DNA of 64,000 nucleotides, from positions 45,644 through 109,643 of the forward strand of contig CAMREV010000001.1 in NCBI GenBank assembly GCA_947041945.1. Reading direction: 5' to 3'. The DNA is from an uncultured Mycoplasmataceae bacterium. Lineage in GTDB: Bacteria; Bacillota_I; Bacilli_A; Mycoplasmatales; Mycoplasmoidaceae. A program made the position numbers and the translations under genes. The first letter of the stretch is position 1, and each line of letters opens with the position of its first letter. Under the pieces are notes generated by a model. The model was not told the DNA's origin and did no database searches. It saw only the letters and a list, made by a program, of their open reading frames with translations. Below are positions 11,606 to 21,984 of the stretch, piece after piece.

Positions 11606-13408
11606 ATGGATTCTAATAGAAAAAATTTACTTGAGAAAATAAAGAACTTACCAGAAACTCCAGGATGCTATCTTTGAAAGAATAATGTTGGTGATGTTAT
11701 CTATGTTGGTAAGGCTAAAAACTTATTAGATCGAGTTAGTCAATACATGAATAACAAATCATTAGATTCTAAAACTCAAATTTTAGTATCTAAGATTTGA
11801 GATGTTGATTACATCTCTGTTGATAATGAAAATGATTCTTTTTTACTTGAAAGAAATCTAATTAATAAATATAAACCAAGATATAATATCTTATTAAGAA
11901 CAGGTGGTAATTATCCTTATATTGTTGTAACAGATGAAAAACACCCAAGAATAATATATACTCGTAATCCTGATAAAATCAGAGGTAAAAAATATGGACC
12001 ATTTGCAAATTCAAAAATGAATAAATATGAATTATTTATTATTTTAAATAGAATGTTTCCATTAAGAAAATGTAGTAAGTTACCAAAGAATAAATGTATC
12101 TTTTATGATATTGGTCAATGTGCTGCTCCATGTATCAATAAAATTGAACCTGGATTTTATGAAGAGATTGAAAAGAAAATAGATTCATTATTTAAAGGTA
12201 AAATAAATGACTTTAAAAAAGAACTAAAAGAAAAAGAAATCCACTATAGTGATAAATTAGAATTTGAAACAGCAATGAGTTATTTAGAAATTACAAAAGC
12301 ACTTGATTTTATCATTCAAAACAATCAAGTTATTTTTGATACAAAAAAAGACTTTGACTTTTTTTCTTTCTATGTAAAAGAAAATTCAATTACAGTTGTA
12401 ATCTTTAAATATAATAATGGAACATTGTTAGATAAGTATGAAACAACAAACTTCTTATTTGATAATGATGAATTAGACTACATTAAATCACTTCTAATCA
12501 ACTATTATCTTGATGAACTTACAAAGAAACCTAAATCAATCTACATCTCTATAGAAGCAGATAAATTAAAAGATATCGAAGATATTATTAAAATTAAGTT
12601 TATTAATCCCAAGAGTGGAAAAATGCTTAATACAATGAAAACAGCAATGCAAAATGCAAAACTTGCAAATCAATCTAAATATTATAAATTAGTTCAAAAT
12701 TTTGATCGAAACGAAAATGCATTAATTGAATTAGAAAAGCTATTAGGAATAGATAATTTATCACTAATTGAAATGTATGATAATTCAAATATTTTTAACA
12801 CTATCAATGTTGGTGTTAAAGTAGCTTATTTAAATGGCTATAAAAATACTAATCTATATCGTAAATATAATATTAAAAATGAAACTGCAAGATCAGACTT
12901 TGAATATATGGAAGAAGTAGTATATCGTCGATTCTTATCAATTAAAAACGGTAAAGATAGTATGTTACCAAATCTTATAATTGTTGATGGTGGAAAACCA
13001 CAAATAACAGCTGCAAAAAATTCATTAAAAAAATTATCTTTAGAAGGAGTTGTTCCAGTAATTGGTTTAACAAAAAATGAAAGACACAAAACTAAAAGTA
13101 TTATTTTAGAAAATGGTGAAGAAATAGAATTAGATAAATCAAATGAAGTTTATTTATTCTTGCTAAATATTCAAGAAGAAGTTCATCGTTATGCTATTTC
13201 CTTTTATCGAAATAAAAAATCAGCATCATTATTTTATACAAAACTAAATGATGTACCTGGCTTAGGTAGACAAAGAATAAAAAATTTATTAGAAAAATAT
13301 GATTCATTAGAAGCAATTGTGAATGCATCAGAAGATGAACTTTCACAAATTGTTCCTAGAGAAATTGCAAAAAAAATAAAAGAGATAGATATAAAAAAAA
13401 TAATATAA
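11606..13408 (+). CDS. uvrC: Excinuclease ABC subunit C
   Basis: A 600-residue protein, the normal UvrC length, making the dual incisions in nucleotide excision repair. The N-terminal GIY-YIG domain shows PETPGCYLWKN and VIYVGKAKNL; the UvrC/RNase H-like domain carries LIEMYDNSNI and PNLIIVDGGKPQ; two helix-hairpin-helix motifs near the end include DVPGLGRQRIKNLLEKY. A fragment of this gene is found at 9938-10063. Its start codon follows a weak ribosome site (GAGTTAAT). Confidence 0.97.
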
Positions 13409-13418
13409 TTATATTATT

Positions 13419-14345
13419 ATGAACAACGTTAAAAATATTAATTGAATTAATTTAGATTGAGACACTTATAAAGATGTTGATATTTTATTAAAAAACACAA
13501 TGAATGAACCATTTTCAGCTCTAACTTATTTAGGTTGAAAATATTATGGAGTAAATATTAAATTTGCCTTTCATAATGAAAGTATTTTATTTATTGGTGA
13601 AATAAAAAATCGATTCAAAAATCTTATAAGAGACAATGACACTAATAATAAATTAGTTGATTTTAATATTAAAAATACAATAATTAGACCATTCTTTTTT
13701 AAAGGTGATTTAGAAGATGTTATAAAAATTTGTAAAGAAGAAATAAATTCAACAGATAACATTATTCTTGAAAATTTTTATGCAGATGATTTAGAAAATG
13801 TTTCTTTTAAAGAACATTTATGAGAATGAGATTCTAACTATATTTATGAAACAGAAAAACTAAAATTTTTTAAGGGAAAATCTTTGCAAAAAAAAAGAAA
13901 TCTTTTAAATTATTTTAACTTAAATTATCTTTCTAATTCTTCAATTGAAAAAGTCACAAAAGATAATCTTAATGTTATTTTAGAACTAATTGATAGTGGA
14001 AGTGATGAAATCGAATTCATAGAAGCAGAAATTGAATTTTATAAGGACTTACTTAATAATTTTGATGAAAAAACAATGTCTGGTTCTATTTTATATTTAA
14101 ACAATGAAGTGATAGGTTTTACACTAGGTTATTCAAGAAATAATTATTATGAGATCTATATAGAAAAAGCTTGAAAAAGCATTAAAGGTTCATACCAATA
14201 TTTGCTTTCTCAAAACTTAATTATTAATAATATAAATACTGAATTTATTGATAGACAAGATGGAGCATCTTCTGAAGGTATCATTAAGTCTAAACTATCT
14301 TACAAACCAATAAAAATTTCAAGACGTTCTGTATATTTAATTTAG
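13419..14345 (+). CDS. DUF2156-like (phosphatidylglycerol lysyltransferase C-terminal-like) protein
   Basis: A 308-residue soluble protein. The second half shows SILYLNNEVIGFTLGYS, YYEIYIEKAWKSIKGSYQ and FIDRQDGASSEGIIKSKLSY, which fit the DUF2156 / GNAT-like fold seen in lysyl-phosphatidylglycerol synthases (the EKA and N/D-R-E/Q-D-x-x-x-x-G-x-x-x-x-K-S-Y patterns). No membrane domain is present, so it is the cytosolic part only. It lies 10 bases after uvrC and its end overlaps the convergent GNAT gene by four bases. Exact substrate unknown. Confidence 0.65.
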
Positions 14346-15148
14346 AAGAACTCAGCAAAATGAACATCAATATTTTCTTTATCTAATATTTTTGTTTCTA
14401 TTTTTATTTCATCTAAATAATTAAAAAATCTTTTATCAAGAATTTCATGGCCTCAAATAACTGTATCTTGAGGAAGAGTTGATATAAGTCTCATAAAATT
14501 TTTAAAATCTTTATAAGCATAGTCTGTAACTCCGTTACTTGAAACAATTAAGTAACAATCATATGATTGAATTATTTTGTCTCCACAACTTAAAGCCATT
14601 TTTAAAATTTGTTTGCTTTCTTTTGTAGTTCTATAAGTAAAATTTTCAAAGTTCATCATTTTTACATAATCATTGTAAATTCTATTGCATTTATTGTAAT
14701 TAGTTTTTTCAATTAAATCATTTGATTTTAAGAATTGATCTTTCTTAAGTTTTGATTTATATTTTTTAGTACACACATGAAAACCAAATGATTTGTATAA
14801 GTCTCAATTTGTAGCTTGAATATAGATTTGATCATAAAAAGGTCTTACTTCATTTAAAAAATTATTCATGAAATCTCTCATGATTCCTTTTCCTCTATAT
14901 TCTTCAGCAACAGCAACAGCAACAATCAATCCTGCCTTAATTTTATTGCCATTTTGAGATATTCTTTTTTTAACTAATGTAGTCATTAAAACAATATTAT
15001 CACCATCTCATATAGTTCATAAATCATAGTATTTTTTATAACTACCAAAAAATGAATCACTAAATTCCTTTGGATCTTTAAAGGCTTTATCATAAAGTTC
15101 TTGGACCTTTACTAAATCAATATTTTCAAATCCTTTTTTTAATTCCAT
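14342..15148 (-). CDS. GNAT-family N-acetyltransferase, Eis-like N-terminus
   Basis: A 268-residue protein whose first half has the GNAT acetyl-CoA site: VAVAVAEEYRGKGIMRDFMN (the R/Q-x-x-G-x-G/A motif) followed by YIQATNWDLYKSFGF. The remaining 130 residues are not recognisable to me but the length and order resemble Eis-type acetyltransferases. The ATG follows GGAGAATAAA. It starts 10 bases after the ABC-2 transporter gene stop and is probably co-transcribed with it, which could link acetylation to export or resistance; that is speculation. Confidence 0.7.
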
Positions 15149-15158
15149 TTTATTCTCC

Positions 15159-16895
15159 TTAACTTAAGTATTTTGTAATATATTCTTCTAAGTTATTCTT
15201 TTTCATTATGTCGCTTTTTTGAACATCAGATACAACTTTTCCTTTTTCAAGAATTATTATTCTGTCACATAAATATTCAATTTCATTAATGTCATGACTT
15301 ATTACAACTAATAAAATATCATTTTCTTCTGCATATTTCTTAATAAATGTTTTAATGCTATTTCTGATTTTAATATCAAGGCCTGTTGAAAGTTCATCTA
15401 GGAAAATTATTTTTGGCTTATGTAATATTGCAAGTAGTAAGTTTACTCTTTGTCGTTGACCACCAGATAATGAACTTGCATTTTTATTGTAAAATTTTTC
15501 AACTCCAAATTCTTTAATCATTTTATTTAAATCTTTGTTTGAAATATGCAAATTATAAATATCAATAAAGAATAAAATTATATCCTTACATTTTAATCCA
15601 CTAGGAAAAGAACAATCTTGAAATTGAACACCTAAATGGTATTTAAATTTCTTTTGATATTTATAGTTAAATCTAAAATAACCACTTGTGGGAGTATCCA
15701 CACCTAACAACATTTCAATGAAAGTTGTTTTACCAGCACCATTTCCTCCAAGTATAGCAACGTTTTCACCTCTTTTGAAAGAAATATTTATATCATCATT
15801 TGCACAAAATTTATTTTTTGAATTGCCAAAAACTTTTGTAATTGAGTTTGCTTCAATGATAAATGGAGATTCTTCTGAACCTTTTAAATATGAATTTTTA
15901 AAAGACTGTTTTTTATTTTTATTGTTTTCCTTAAAGTTTAATAATTCAAGAGAATTAACTTTATCAAATTGAATTTTCTTAACTGTTCTTGTTGATCATG
16001 AGAATTTTGATAAAGTTAATAAACCAAAAATTATTAATAGAACATATGGCATTGTTAAATTTAAAATTTTATCAATTCTATTGAAATATACAATATGTTT
16101 ATTTACTTGGCTACTTGTAGCAAAAAGATCAAATATAACATAATCAGTATTTACATCTCATATTGAACTTCCAAGTAAGTTATTAGCTACTAAGGCTTCA
16201 CTTGAACCACCATTAAAACTTTCAATTAATGCACCTAGTGCATATCTCAATGGTCAAAAATAACCAATAATTTTTATTGCTTCAACTCTACCAACCATAT
16301 ATATTGGTAGGGCAGCTGGTCCAACAAACATTGTAATTAGTATGACACTAATTCCTGTTGATACAATAAATAAACTTGAATTAGAGAATGATGAAATATA
16401 CAATCCAATAACCATAGTTAATGCAATTAAAATAAATAGACTATAAATGAAACTAAGTCAATTAACAGACTCCAAAGTATCTAAGTAACTAAGTTTTGTA
16501 ACCGCTATAGTTTCCATCATTGGTAGTATTCCATTTGATACAGTATATAAATCATCATAAAAAACTAAAAAAGATATACAAAACTGCATGATTATTCCCA
16601 AAATAATTATTAGAAAATTATAAGAAAAAATTACAAATAAAAATCTACTTGAATCTACATTAGTTAGTCCAATTCTCTTTAAAAGAGAAGAACTTTTAAA
16701 TTCATAAATTGATTGTGGCATAAAAACCAAACCAGTTGTTAAAATAGGAAGAGTAAATGCTCCTGGAAGAATATATTCATAACCAAGGATTATTCCTAAA
16801 AAGAATAATAAAATTGAAGGTATTACAAAACAGAAAATTGGTCCAATTGTGCCTTTTCAAAAATATTTATTAATTAATTTGTAAAGTGCCTTCAA
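15159..16895 (-). CDS. ABC-2 type transporter, permease fused to ATPase
   Basis: One 578-residue polypeptide. Residues 1-about 310 carry six or so hydrophobic segments of ABC-2 permease type; residues about 345-578 form an ATPase with Walker A GGNGAGKTT, signature SLSGGQRQR, Walker B IIFLDELSTGLD and an H-loop ISHD. Permease-first fusion resembles half-transporters of the eukaryotic ABCG layout. The likely start is TTG at 16895, right behind the strong ribosome site AGAAGGGGG; no ATG exists until well inside the first membrane domain. Probably exports a lipid, drug or polymer; the substrate cannot be told. Confidence 0.8.
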
Positions 16896-16938
16896 TTAAA
16901 CCCCCTTCTATGAATTATTGTAAATATATATTAATTAT

Positions 16939-16944
16939 TATAAT
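16939..16944 (+). promoter_or_regulatory. Candidate -10 box of ispG
   Basis: TATAAT in the divergent gap between the ABC-2 gene and ispG, 47 bases before the ispG start. No clear -35 box is seen. Confidence 0.4.
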
Positions 16945-16990
16945 GTAAAATATAAAAGAATACTTATATTCTATATGTATTAGGAATTAC

Positions 16991-18067
16991 ATGAAAAGAA
17001 CTGAAACAAGAAAAATAAAAGTTGGTAATCTTTTTATTGGTGGAGATAAAAAAGTAATTATTCAAAGCATGACAAATACTAAGACAAAAAACATTGATGA
17101 AACAATTAAACAAATTAATGAACTTTATAATGAAGGTGCAGAAATTGTAAGAGTTTCAATTTTTGATAATGAAGATTCACAGTCACTAAAAAAAATAATT
17201 GAAAAATCACCATGTCCAATTGTTGCAGATATACACTTCAACCCATTGTTTGCTATTAATGCAATTAATGATGGTGTTGCCAAAATTAGATTGAATCCTG
17301 GAAATATTGATGATGAAAACATTTTGAAAAAAATATTAACTTTAGCTAAAGAAAGAGGAACGGCAATTAGAATAGGAATTAATTCAGGTTCTTTACCATT
17401 AGATATAGTAAATAATTTTGGTGTTACATCAATATCAATGATGATGGCAATGAGAAGATATGTGAAAATATTTGAAGATAACGAATTCTATAATACTGTA
17501 ATTTCCTTAAAGGCTACTGATGCTCCATTGGCAATAGAAGCATATAGACTAGCAGCAAATGAATTTGACTATCCTTTGCACCTTGGAATCACTGAAGCTG
17601 GTCCAAAAGAATTAGGGACAATTAAATCATGTGCAGGCCTTGCACCACTTTTATATGAAGGTATAGGAGATACAATAAGAATCTCATTAACATGTAATCC
17701 TGTTGAGGAAGTAAAAGTATGTAAAAAATTACTGAATTCATTAGGTTTATATTCTAATATGGTTGATATAATATCTTGCCCAACTTGTGGAAGATTAAAT
17801 TTCGACATGGAACCAATTGTTAAAGAGATTGCAGAATATACAAAAGACATGAAGTTTCCTTTAAAGGTTGCTATTCTTGGTTGTGCAGTTAATGGTCCTG
17901 GCGAAGCAAAAGAAGCTGATGTTGGAATAGCTGGAGGAATTGGCTCCGGAATCTTATTTGAGAAGGGCAAAATCATTAAAGCAGTTAAAGAAGAAAATCT
18001 TGTGGCTGAGTTAAAGTGTATTATAGATAAGTATTATAATGAGTATAAAAAAAATAAACTTTGTTAA
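16991..18067 (+). CDS. ispG: 4-hydroxy-3-methylbut-2-enyl-diphosphate synthase (MEP pathway)
   Basis: A 358-residue [4Fe-4S] enzyme that makes HMBPP from MEcPP in non-mevalonate isoprenoid synthesis. Visible motifs: the N-terminal VIIQSMTNTKT, ADIHFNP, RLNPGNI, and the cluster ligands CPTCGR and GCAVNGPGEA near residues 262-303. It contains no Trp codon at all, so it is open even under the standard code. Start ATG follows TAGGAATTAC. With dxs at 34842 this shows a MEP pathway, rare in Mollicutes and known from Mycoplasma penetrans and relatives. Confidence 0.97.
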   Translation: MKRTETRKIKVGNLFIGGDKKVIIQSMTNTKTKNIDETIKQINELYNEGAEIVRVSIFDNEDSQSLKKIIEKSPCPIVADIHFNPLFAINAINDGVAKIRLNPGNIDDENILKKILTLAKERGTAIRIGINSGSLPLDIVNNFGVTSISMMMAMRRYVKIFEDNEFYNTVISLKATDAPLAIEAYRLAANEFDYPLHLGITEAGPKELGTIKSCAGLAPLLYEGIGDTIRISLTCNPVEEVKVCKKLLNSLGLYSNMVDIISCPTCGRLNFDMEPIVKEIAEYTKDMKFPLKVAILGCAVNGPGEAKEADVGIAGGIGSGILFEKGKIIKAVKEENLVAELKCIIDKYYNEYKKNKLC

Positions 18068-18124
18068 AAACTTATTTTTTTATATACTATATTTATATTA
18101 ATAAAAATATTAATAGGAGTAATC

Positions 18125-18817
18125 ATGAAAAGCTCAAAAAAATATATAAGTGAATATATCATTCTAAAAATCCTTAGAGGTGATTATAAATTGAGTGAAG
18201 TTGTGTCAAGTGAGAATAGACTTGCTATAAAATTTAATTGTAGCAGACTAACTTCAAGATCTTCTCTTATGAGTTTATCAAACATTGGTGTCCTAGATTC
18301 TTTTAAGGGAATGGGTTACCTTGTTTCTTCTAGAGCATTAGATATCATATTCTTAGCTAAGTCTTTAAAAAACAAGGCTACATCAAGCTCATATGAAAAA
18401 ATAGAAAAACTAAATATTCTAAGTCCAGTTATTAAATTAACTCAAAATGAATGTGAAATATTTCTATTAAGAAACAAAGATGCATTAAACAATTTAATGT
18501 CAATGACATTTATTGTAATAGACAAGGTAATTTTAAATAAGTATTACCAAAACAATTATAAATTTGATACTGAAAATCCTATCGAAAGAATAATAGATAG
18601 TTCATTTATTCCATCTTCATCAATTAATAACTATATTTCTATTAATTTAGAAGGATATGAAGATTGTTTAAAAGATTTAGGATTCCCTGATTCTAAACAA
18701 GTCCCGATAGTAGATCAAATGTTATTAAACGAAGAAGGCAAATGCGCAATAAGAACTTTTAATATAGTGAAAAGCAATGAAGTTCTTTACACAAATTTAA
18801 ATAAAATATTAACTTAA
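18125..18817 (+). CDS. GntR-family transcriptional regulator (HutC-type)
   Basis: A 230-residue protein. Residues about 8-70 form the GntR winged helix-turn-helix (YIILKILRGDYKLSEVVSSENRLAIKFNCSR is seen in segments, followed by DSFKGMGYLVSS). The rest would be a UTRA-like ligand domain, weakly conserved. The ribosome site is AGGAG before the ATG. It lies 88 bases upstream of nanE on the same strand, so it probably senses an amino-sugar phosphate and regulates nanE; that role is inferred from position. Confidence 0.75.
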   Translation: MKSSKKYISEYIILKILRGDYKLSEVVSSENRLAIKFNCSRLTSRSSLMSLSNIGVLDSFKGMGYLVSSRALDIIFLAKSLKNKATSSSYEKIEKLNILSPVIKLTQNECEIFLLRNKDALNNLMSMTFIVIDKVILNKYYQNNYKFDTENPIERIIDSSFIPSSSINNYISINLEGYEDCLKDLGFPDSKQVPIVDQMLLNEEGKCAIRTFNIVKSNEVLYTNLNKILT

Positions 18818-18822
18818 TATAT

Positions 18823-18857
18823 TACAACTTTTGGATAATCTAAAAGTTGTATTTTTT
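18823..18857 (+). terminator. Terminator after the GntR gene
   Basis: Stem TACAACTTTT / AAAAGTTGTA with a nine-base loop and a T-rich tail, placed between the regulator and nanE. Confidence 0.7.
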
Positions 18858-18905
18858 ATTTATTTTTTTGCATATATATGTATAATATTTTTATAGGATT
18901 TAAAA

Positions 18906-19598
18906 TTGAAAAATAAATTATTAGAAAAATTCAAAGGAAATTTAATTGTTTCTTGTCAAGCTTTTGATGATGAGCCATTAAATAATACAATTGCTATAGG
19001 ATTAGTTGCAAAATCAGTTGTTGAAGGTGGGGCAAAAGCTTTACGTTTATGTCAGAAAGATCACATTAAACAAATAATGACAATAACTGATTTACCTATG
19101 ATGGGATTAATAAAACAAGAATACGATAACAGTGAAGTATTTATTACTCCAACATTTAAGGAAGTTGATGACTTAATTGAAATTGGTGTTAAATGTATTG
19201 CAACAGATGCAACAAATAGAAAAAGACCAAAGCAATCTCTTGAAGAAATTATTTCTTACATTAGATCAAAAGATAAAGATATTTTAATAATGGCTGATTG
19301 TGCAACAATCGAAGATATTATAAGAGCAGATAAATTAGATTTTGATTTAATGGGAACTACACTAAGAGGTGCTACAAAAGAATCTAAAGGAATGGATAAC
19401 ATCTCAAATAATTATGAATTTATTAGAGAATGTTTAAGTGTAACAAAAAAACCAATCATTGCTGAAGGTGGTATATGAGAACCTTACCAAGTTAAAGAAT
19501 TACTTGAATTAGGTAGTTATGCAGTAGTTGTTGGTTCTGCAATAACAAGACCTAAAGATATCACTAGAAAATTTATTAAATATTTAGAAGAAAAATAA
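18906..19598 (+). CDS. nanE: N-acetylmannosamine-6-phosphate 2-epimerase
   Basis: A 230-residue TIM-barrel enzyme converting ManNAc-6-phosphate to GlcNAc-6-phosphate in sialic acid and amino-sugar use. Motifs: GNLIVSCQAFDDEPL at the start, ATDATNRKRP, IMADCATIED, DLMGTTLRGAT and PIIAEGGIWEPYQ (Trp by TGA). The start is TTG, preceded by AGGAT; no ATG fits the family N-terminus. The other sialic-acid genes are not in this window. Confidence 0.95.
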
Positions 19599-19611
19599 TA
19601 TTGCTAGTCTT

Positions 19612-19653
19612 AATAAAATACATCCTTAGAGAAATCTAAGGATGTATTTTATT
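19612..19653. terminator. Bidirectional terminator between nanE and the convergent exporter operon
   Basis: Perfect 19-bp inverted repeat (arms 19612-19630 and 19635-19653) with loop GAAA. The stop codon of the minus-strand small membrane protein lies inside the stem. Confidence 0.8.
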
Positions 19654-19952
19654 AATGTTAACTTTTCCTTTACTGCAACAACATTTGTAATTGAATTTGA
19701 ACTATCATTTATTTCATATATTTTATATTCACCAGCTACATACATGTTTTTAATATAGAAGTTCACTTCATTGTTGTTATTTAAGAGCAAGATATTTTTT
19801 TCAAAATCTTGATTCATAAAAATAAGAAATACCTTTCCATCACCACTTATAATTTTTTCTCCATTACAATAAATATTTATTTTATAAAAAAATAATAGTA
19901 AAAATATTACAAGCAAATTAATCATGATTATTATTTTTAAATTTCTGCTCAT
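19626..19952 (-). CDS. Small single-pass membrane protein, exporter partner
   Basis: A 108-residue protein with one N-terminal hydrophobic segment (residues about 7-24) and an extracellular-type remainder with no motif I recognise. Its start overlaps the 3' end of the exporter gene by 35 bases in another frame, so the two are translationally coupled. A short accessory factor bridging the exporter and the outside is a reasonable guess. The stop codon falls in the terminator stem, so the real C-terminus is as given. Confidence 0.65.
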   Translation of the reverse strand: MSRNLKIIIMINLLVIFLLLFFYKINIYCNGEKIISGDGKVFLIFMNQDFEKNILLLNNNNEVNFYIKNMYVAGEYKIYEINDSSNSITNVVAVKEKLTLIKYILRFL

Positions 19953-21897
19953 TTTTTATCTCTCATTCATTTTTAAAATATTTTCTTATTTTTTTATCAT
20001 GGGAAACTCATATTAAAAAATTATTAGCAATTAAATAATCTTTGAATGTTTCAATTAGTTTTTTCTTTGTTTTTGTATCAACATGAGACAGAGGTTCATC
20101 AAGTAATATTATTTTATCTCTTTCGTGAATTATTGAGAGAAAGTTTATAATTTGCTTTTCTCCCATGCTAACTTCTTTTTTGTTAATTATTTGAAATAAA
20201 TTATTACATTTTAAAAAGTTTATTATTTTTGTTTTCATATCTATATCAAAATGAATCAATTTATTTATATCTATATCAATTAAATTATTTTCAGAATGAA
20301 GGTATATTATTTTTCTTTTTAAAGAATCATAATTATATAAATTTGTTGCAATGCTATTTATTACTATTTCATTACAATTATTATTTGGTAACATTTTTCT
20401 AAGTAGTGTAGTTTTGCCAACACCACTCTTTCCAAAAATAATTAAATCATTTTCCAATCTTTTATTTAAGTTCTTAAAAATATACTTATCATTATAATTA
20501 ATTGATAAATTTTGAATTCTAATACTTGTTATTATTTTTTCTAAATCAATACCATTGTTTTCAGTAATTATATCTTTTAAGAAACTATCAATTTTTTCTT
20601 CATGCATTTTATAAAATGATATATTTGCTAAAAAATCAAATATAGAATTAGATGAATCACTGATTATGTTTATTAAAGTAAATACATATATCATTAAACC
20701 AATTGAAAAATTTTGATTAGTCCCACTAACAATAAAGAATACAGATACAATAGTGAAAATAAAAAAAATAATTTTATTACCTGCTTTTTCAATTAGATTA
20801 ATTTTTTCCATTGTTTTTAAATTTTGATATGTAAATTTTTGAAACTCTTCTGTTTCTGAAATTATCTTATTTTTCTCTTCATTTAGAGTTATATAATTTC
20901 ATTCATTTTTGATTCTATAAATAAAATCATATAATTTATTTTCTATTTTAGTTTCATAGTAATTGTTTTTGTTTCCTACACTTTTAATATGTCAGTTTTT
21001 TAAAATAAATACAATTAAATAAAACAAAACACTTATTAAAGATATCAGCAAATATACATATGAAATTAATGAAATAAAAATAATAGTATTTAAAAGAATA
21101 AAGCAATTGGAAAAGAAATCAGGTATAGAATATATTTTCTTTTGAATTATTGGAGCAATTGATTTAAAACTAATTAAAATATCTTCACGAGTATTTTCTC
21201 TAATAAACTTCTCATTCTTTGTCATTGAATTGTTTAAATAATAATTAAAGTATTTTATTATTATTTTATGGAAATTTTTATTCTTATAAAATGTTAGAAA
21301 TGAAGAAACAAAAATATTTAAAGAAAAAAGCAATAGAAAGAAAAATGAAATAAATATGAGATCAAACATAGCATGATTTGGAATAATATTTTGTAATATT
21401 ATTTTTAAATATAAATTATTAATAATCATAATTAAAAATAAACTTATATTAATTAAGAAAACAATCAAAGTATACTTGGACTTATATTTTTTAATATCAA
21501 TCTTTAGTTCTAAAAACTTATAGGATATTTTGTCTTTCTCATAAGATCAGATATTTTTTATATTTAATTCAAAAAATTCTTTTTCTGTAAATGTATATTT
21601 ACTTTTATTTGTATTTAGATAATACTTATTTCCAATTCTTCTTAAAATAGAATATTGTTTCTTATATTCAATTTCAATGAAGCAAAGTAATCTTTTATTT
21701 TTTTCTTTAAATACATTTTCTTTTTTAATTTGAATTAGATTTATTCCTAATGGTTTGCACTTTTCTTTTATTTCATAAAAATTATCTGTTTGTTTAATAT
21801 GAAATTGAGCATCACAATCTAAATTATTTTTATGTAGTTCATAGAAAGTATTTTCTAATCATATTAAAAGAATATCTCTTTCATTCATCTTATTCAT
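19918..21897 (-). CDS. ABC exporter with degenerate C39-like peptidase domain
   Basis: A 659-residue protein. Residues 1-about 115 look like a bacteriocin-processing C39 domain: a DCDAQ motif near residue 25 matches the DCG-x-A active-site Cys region, and later CFIEIEYKKQYSIL occupies the place where family members carry the catalytic His, here Gln. Then come six hydrophobic segments (about 140-420) and an ATPase with Walker A GKSGVGKTT (about 489), an altered signature VSMGEKQ (about 576) and Walker B IILLDEPLS; the H-loop WVSHD is intact. Suggests peptide export without leader cleavage. Start chosen at the first of two close ATGs; no ribosome site is visible. Confidence 0.65.
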
Positions 21898-21945
21898 ACT
21901 ATATATATGACTAAATTAATATGATATTTTCCAAAAAGTAAAATA

Positions 21946-21951
21946 TATAAT
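21946..21951 (+). promoter_or_regulatory. Candidate -10 box of argS
   Basis: TATAAT lies 33 bases before the argS start in the divergent gap to the exporter gene. Confidence 0.45.
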
Positions 21952-21984
21952 TCTTTTTAATATAAAATAAAACAAGGAATATAA

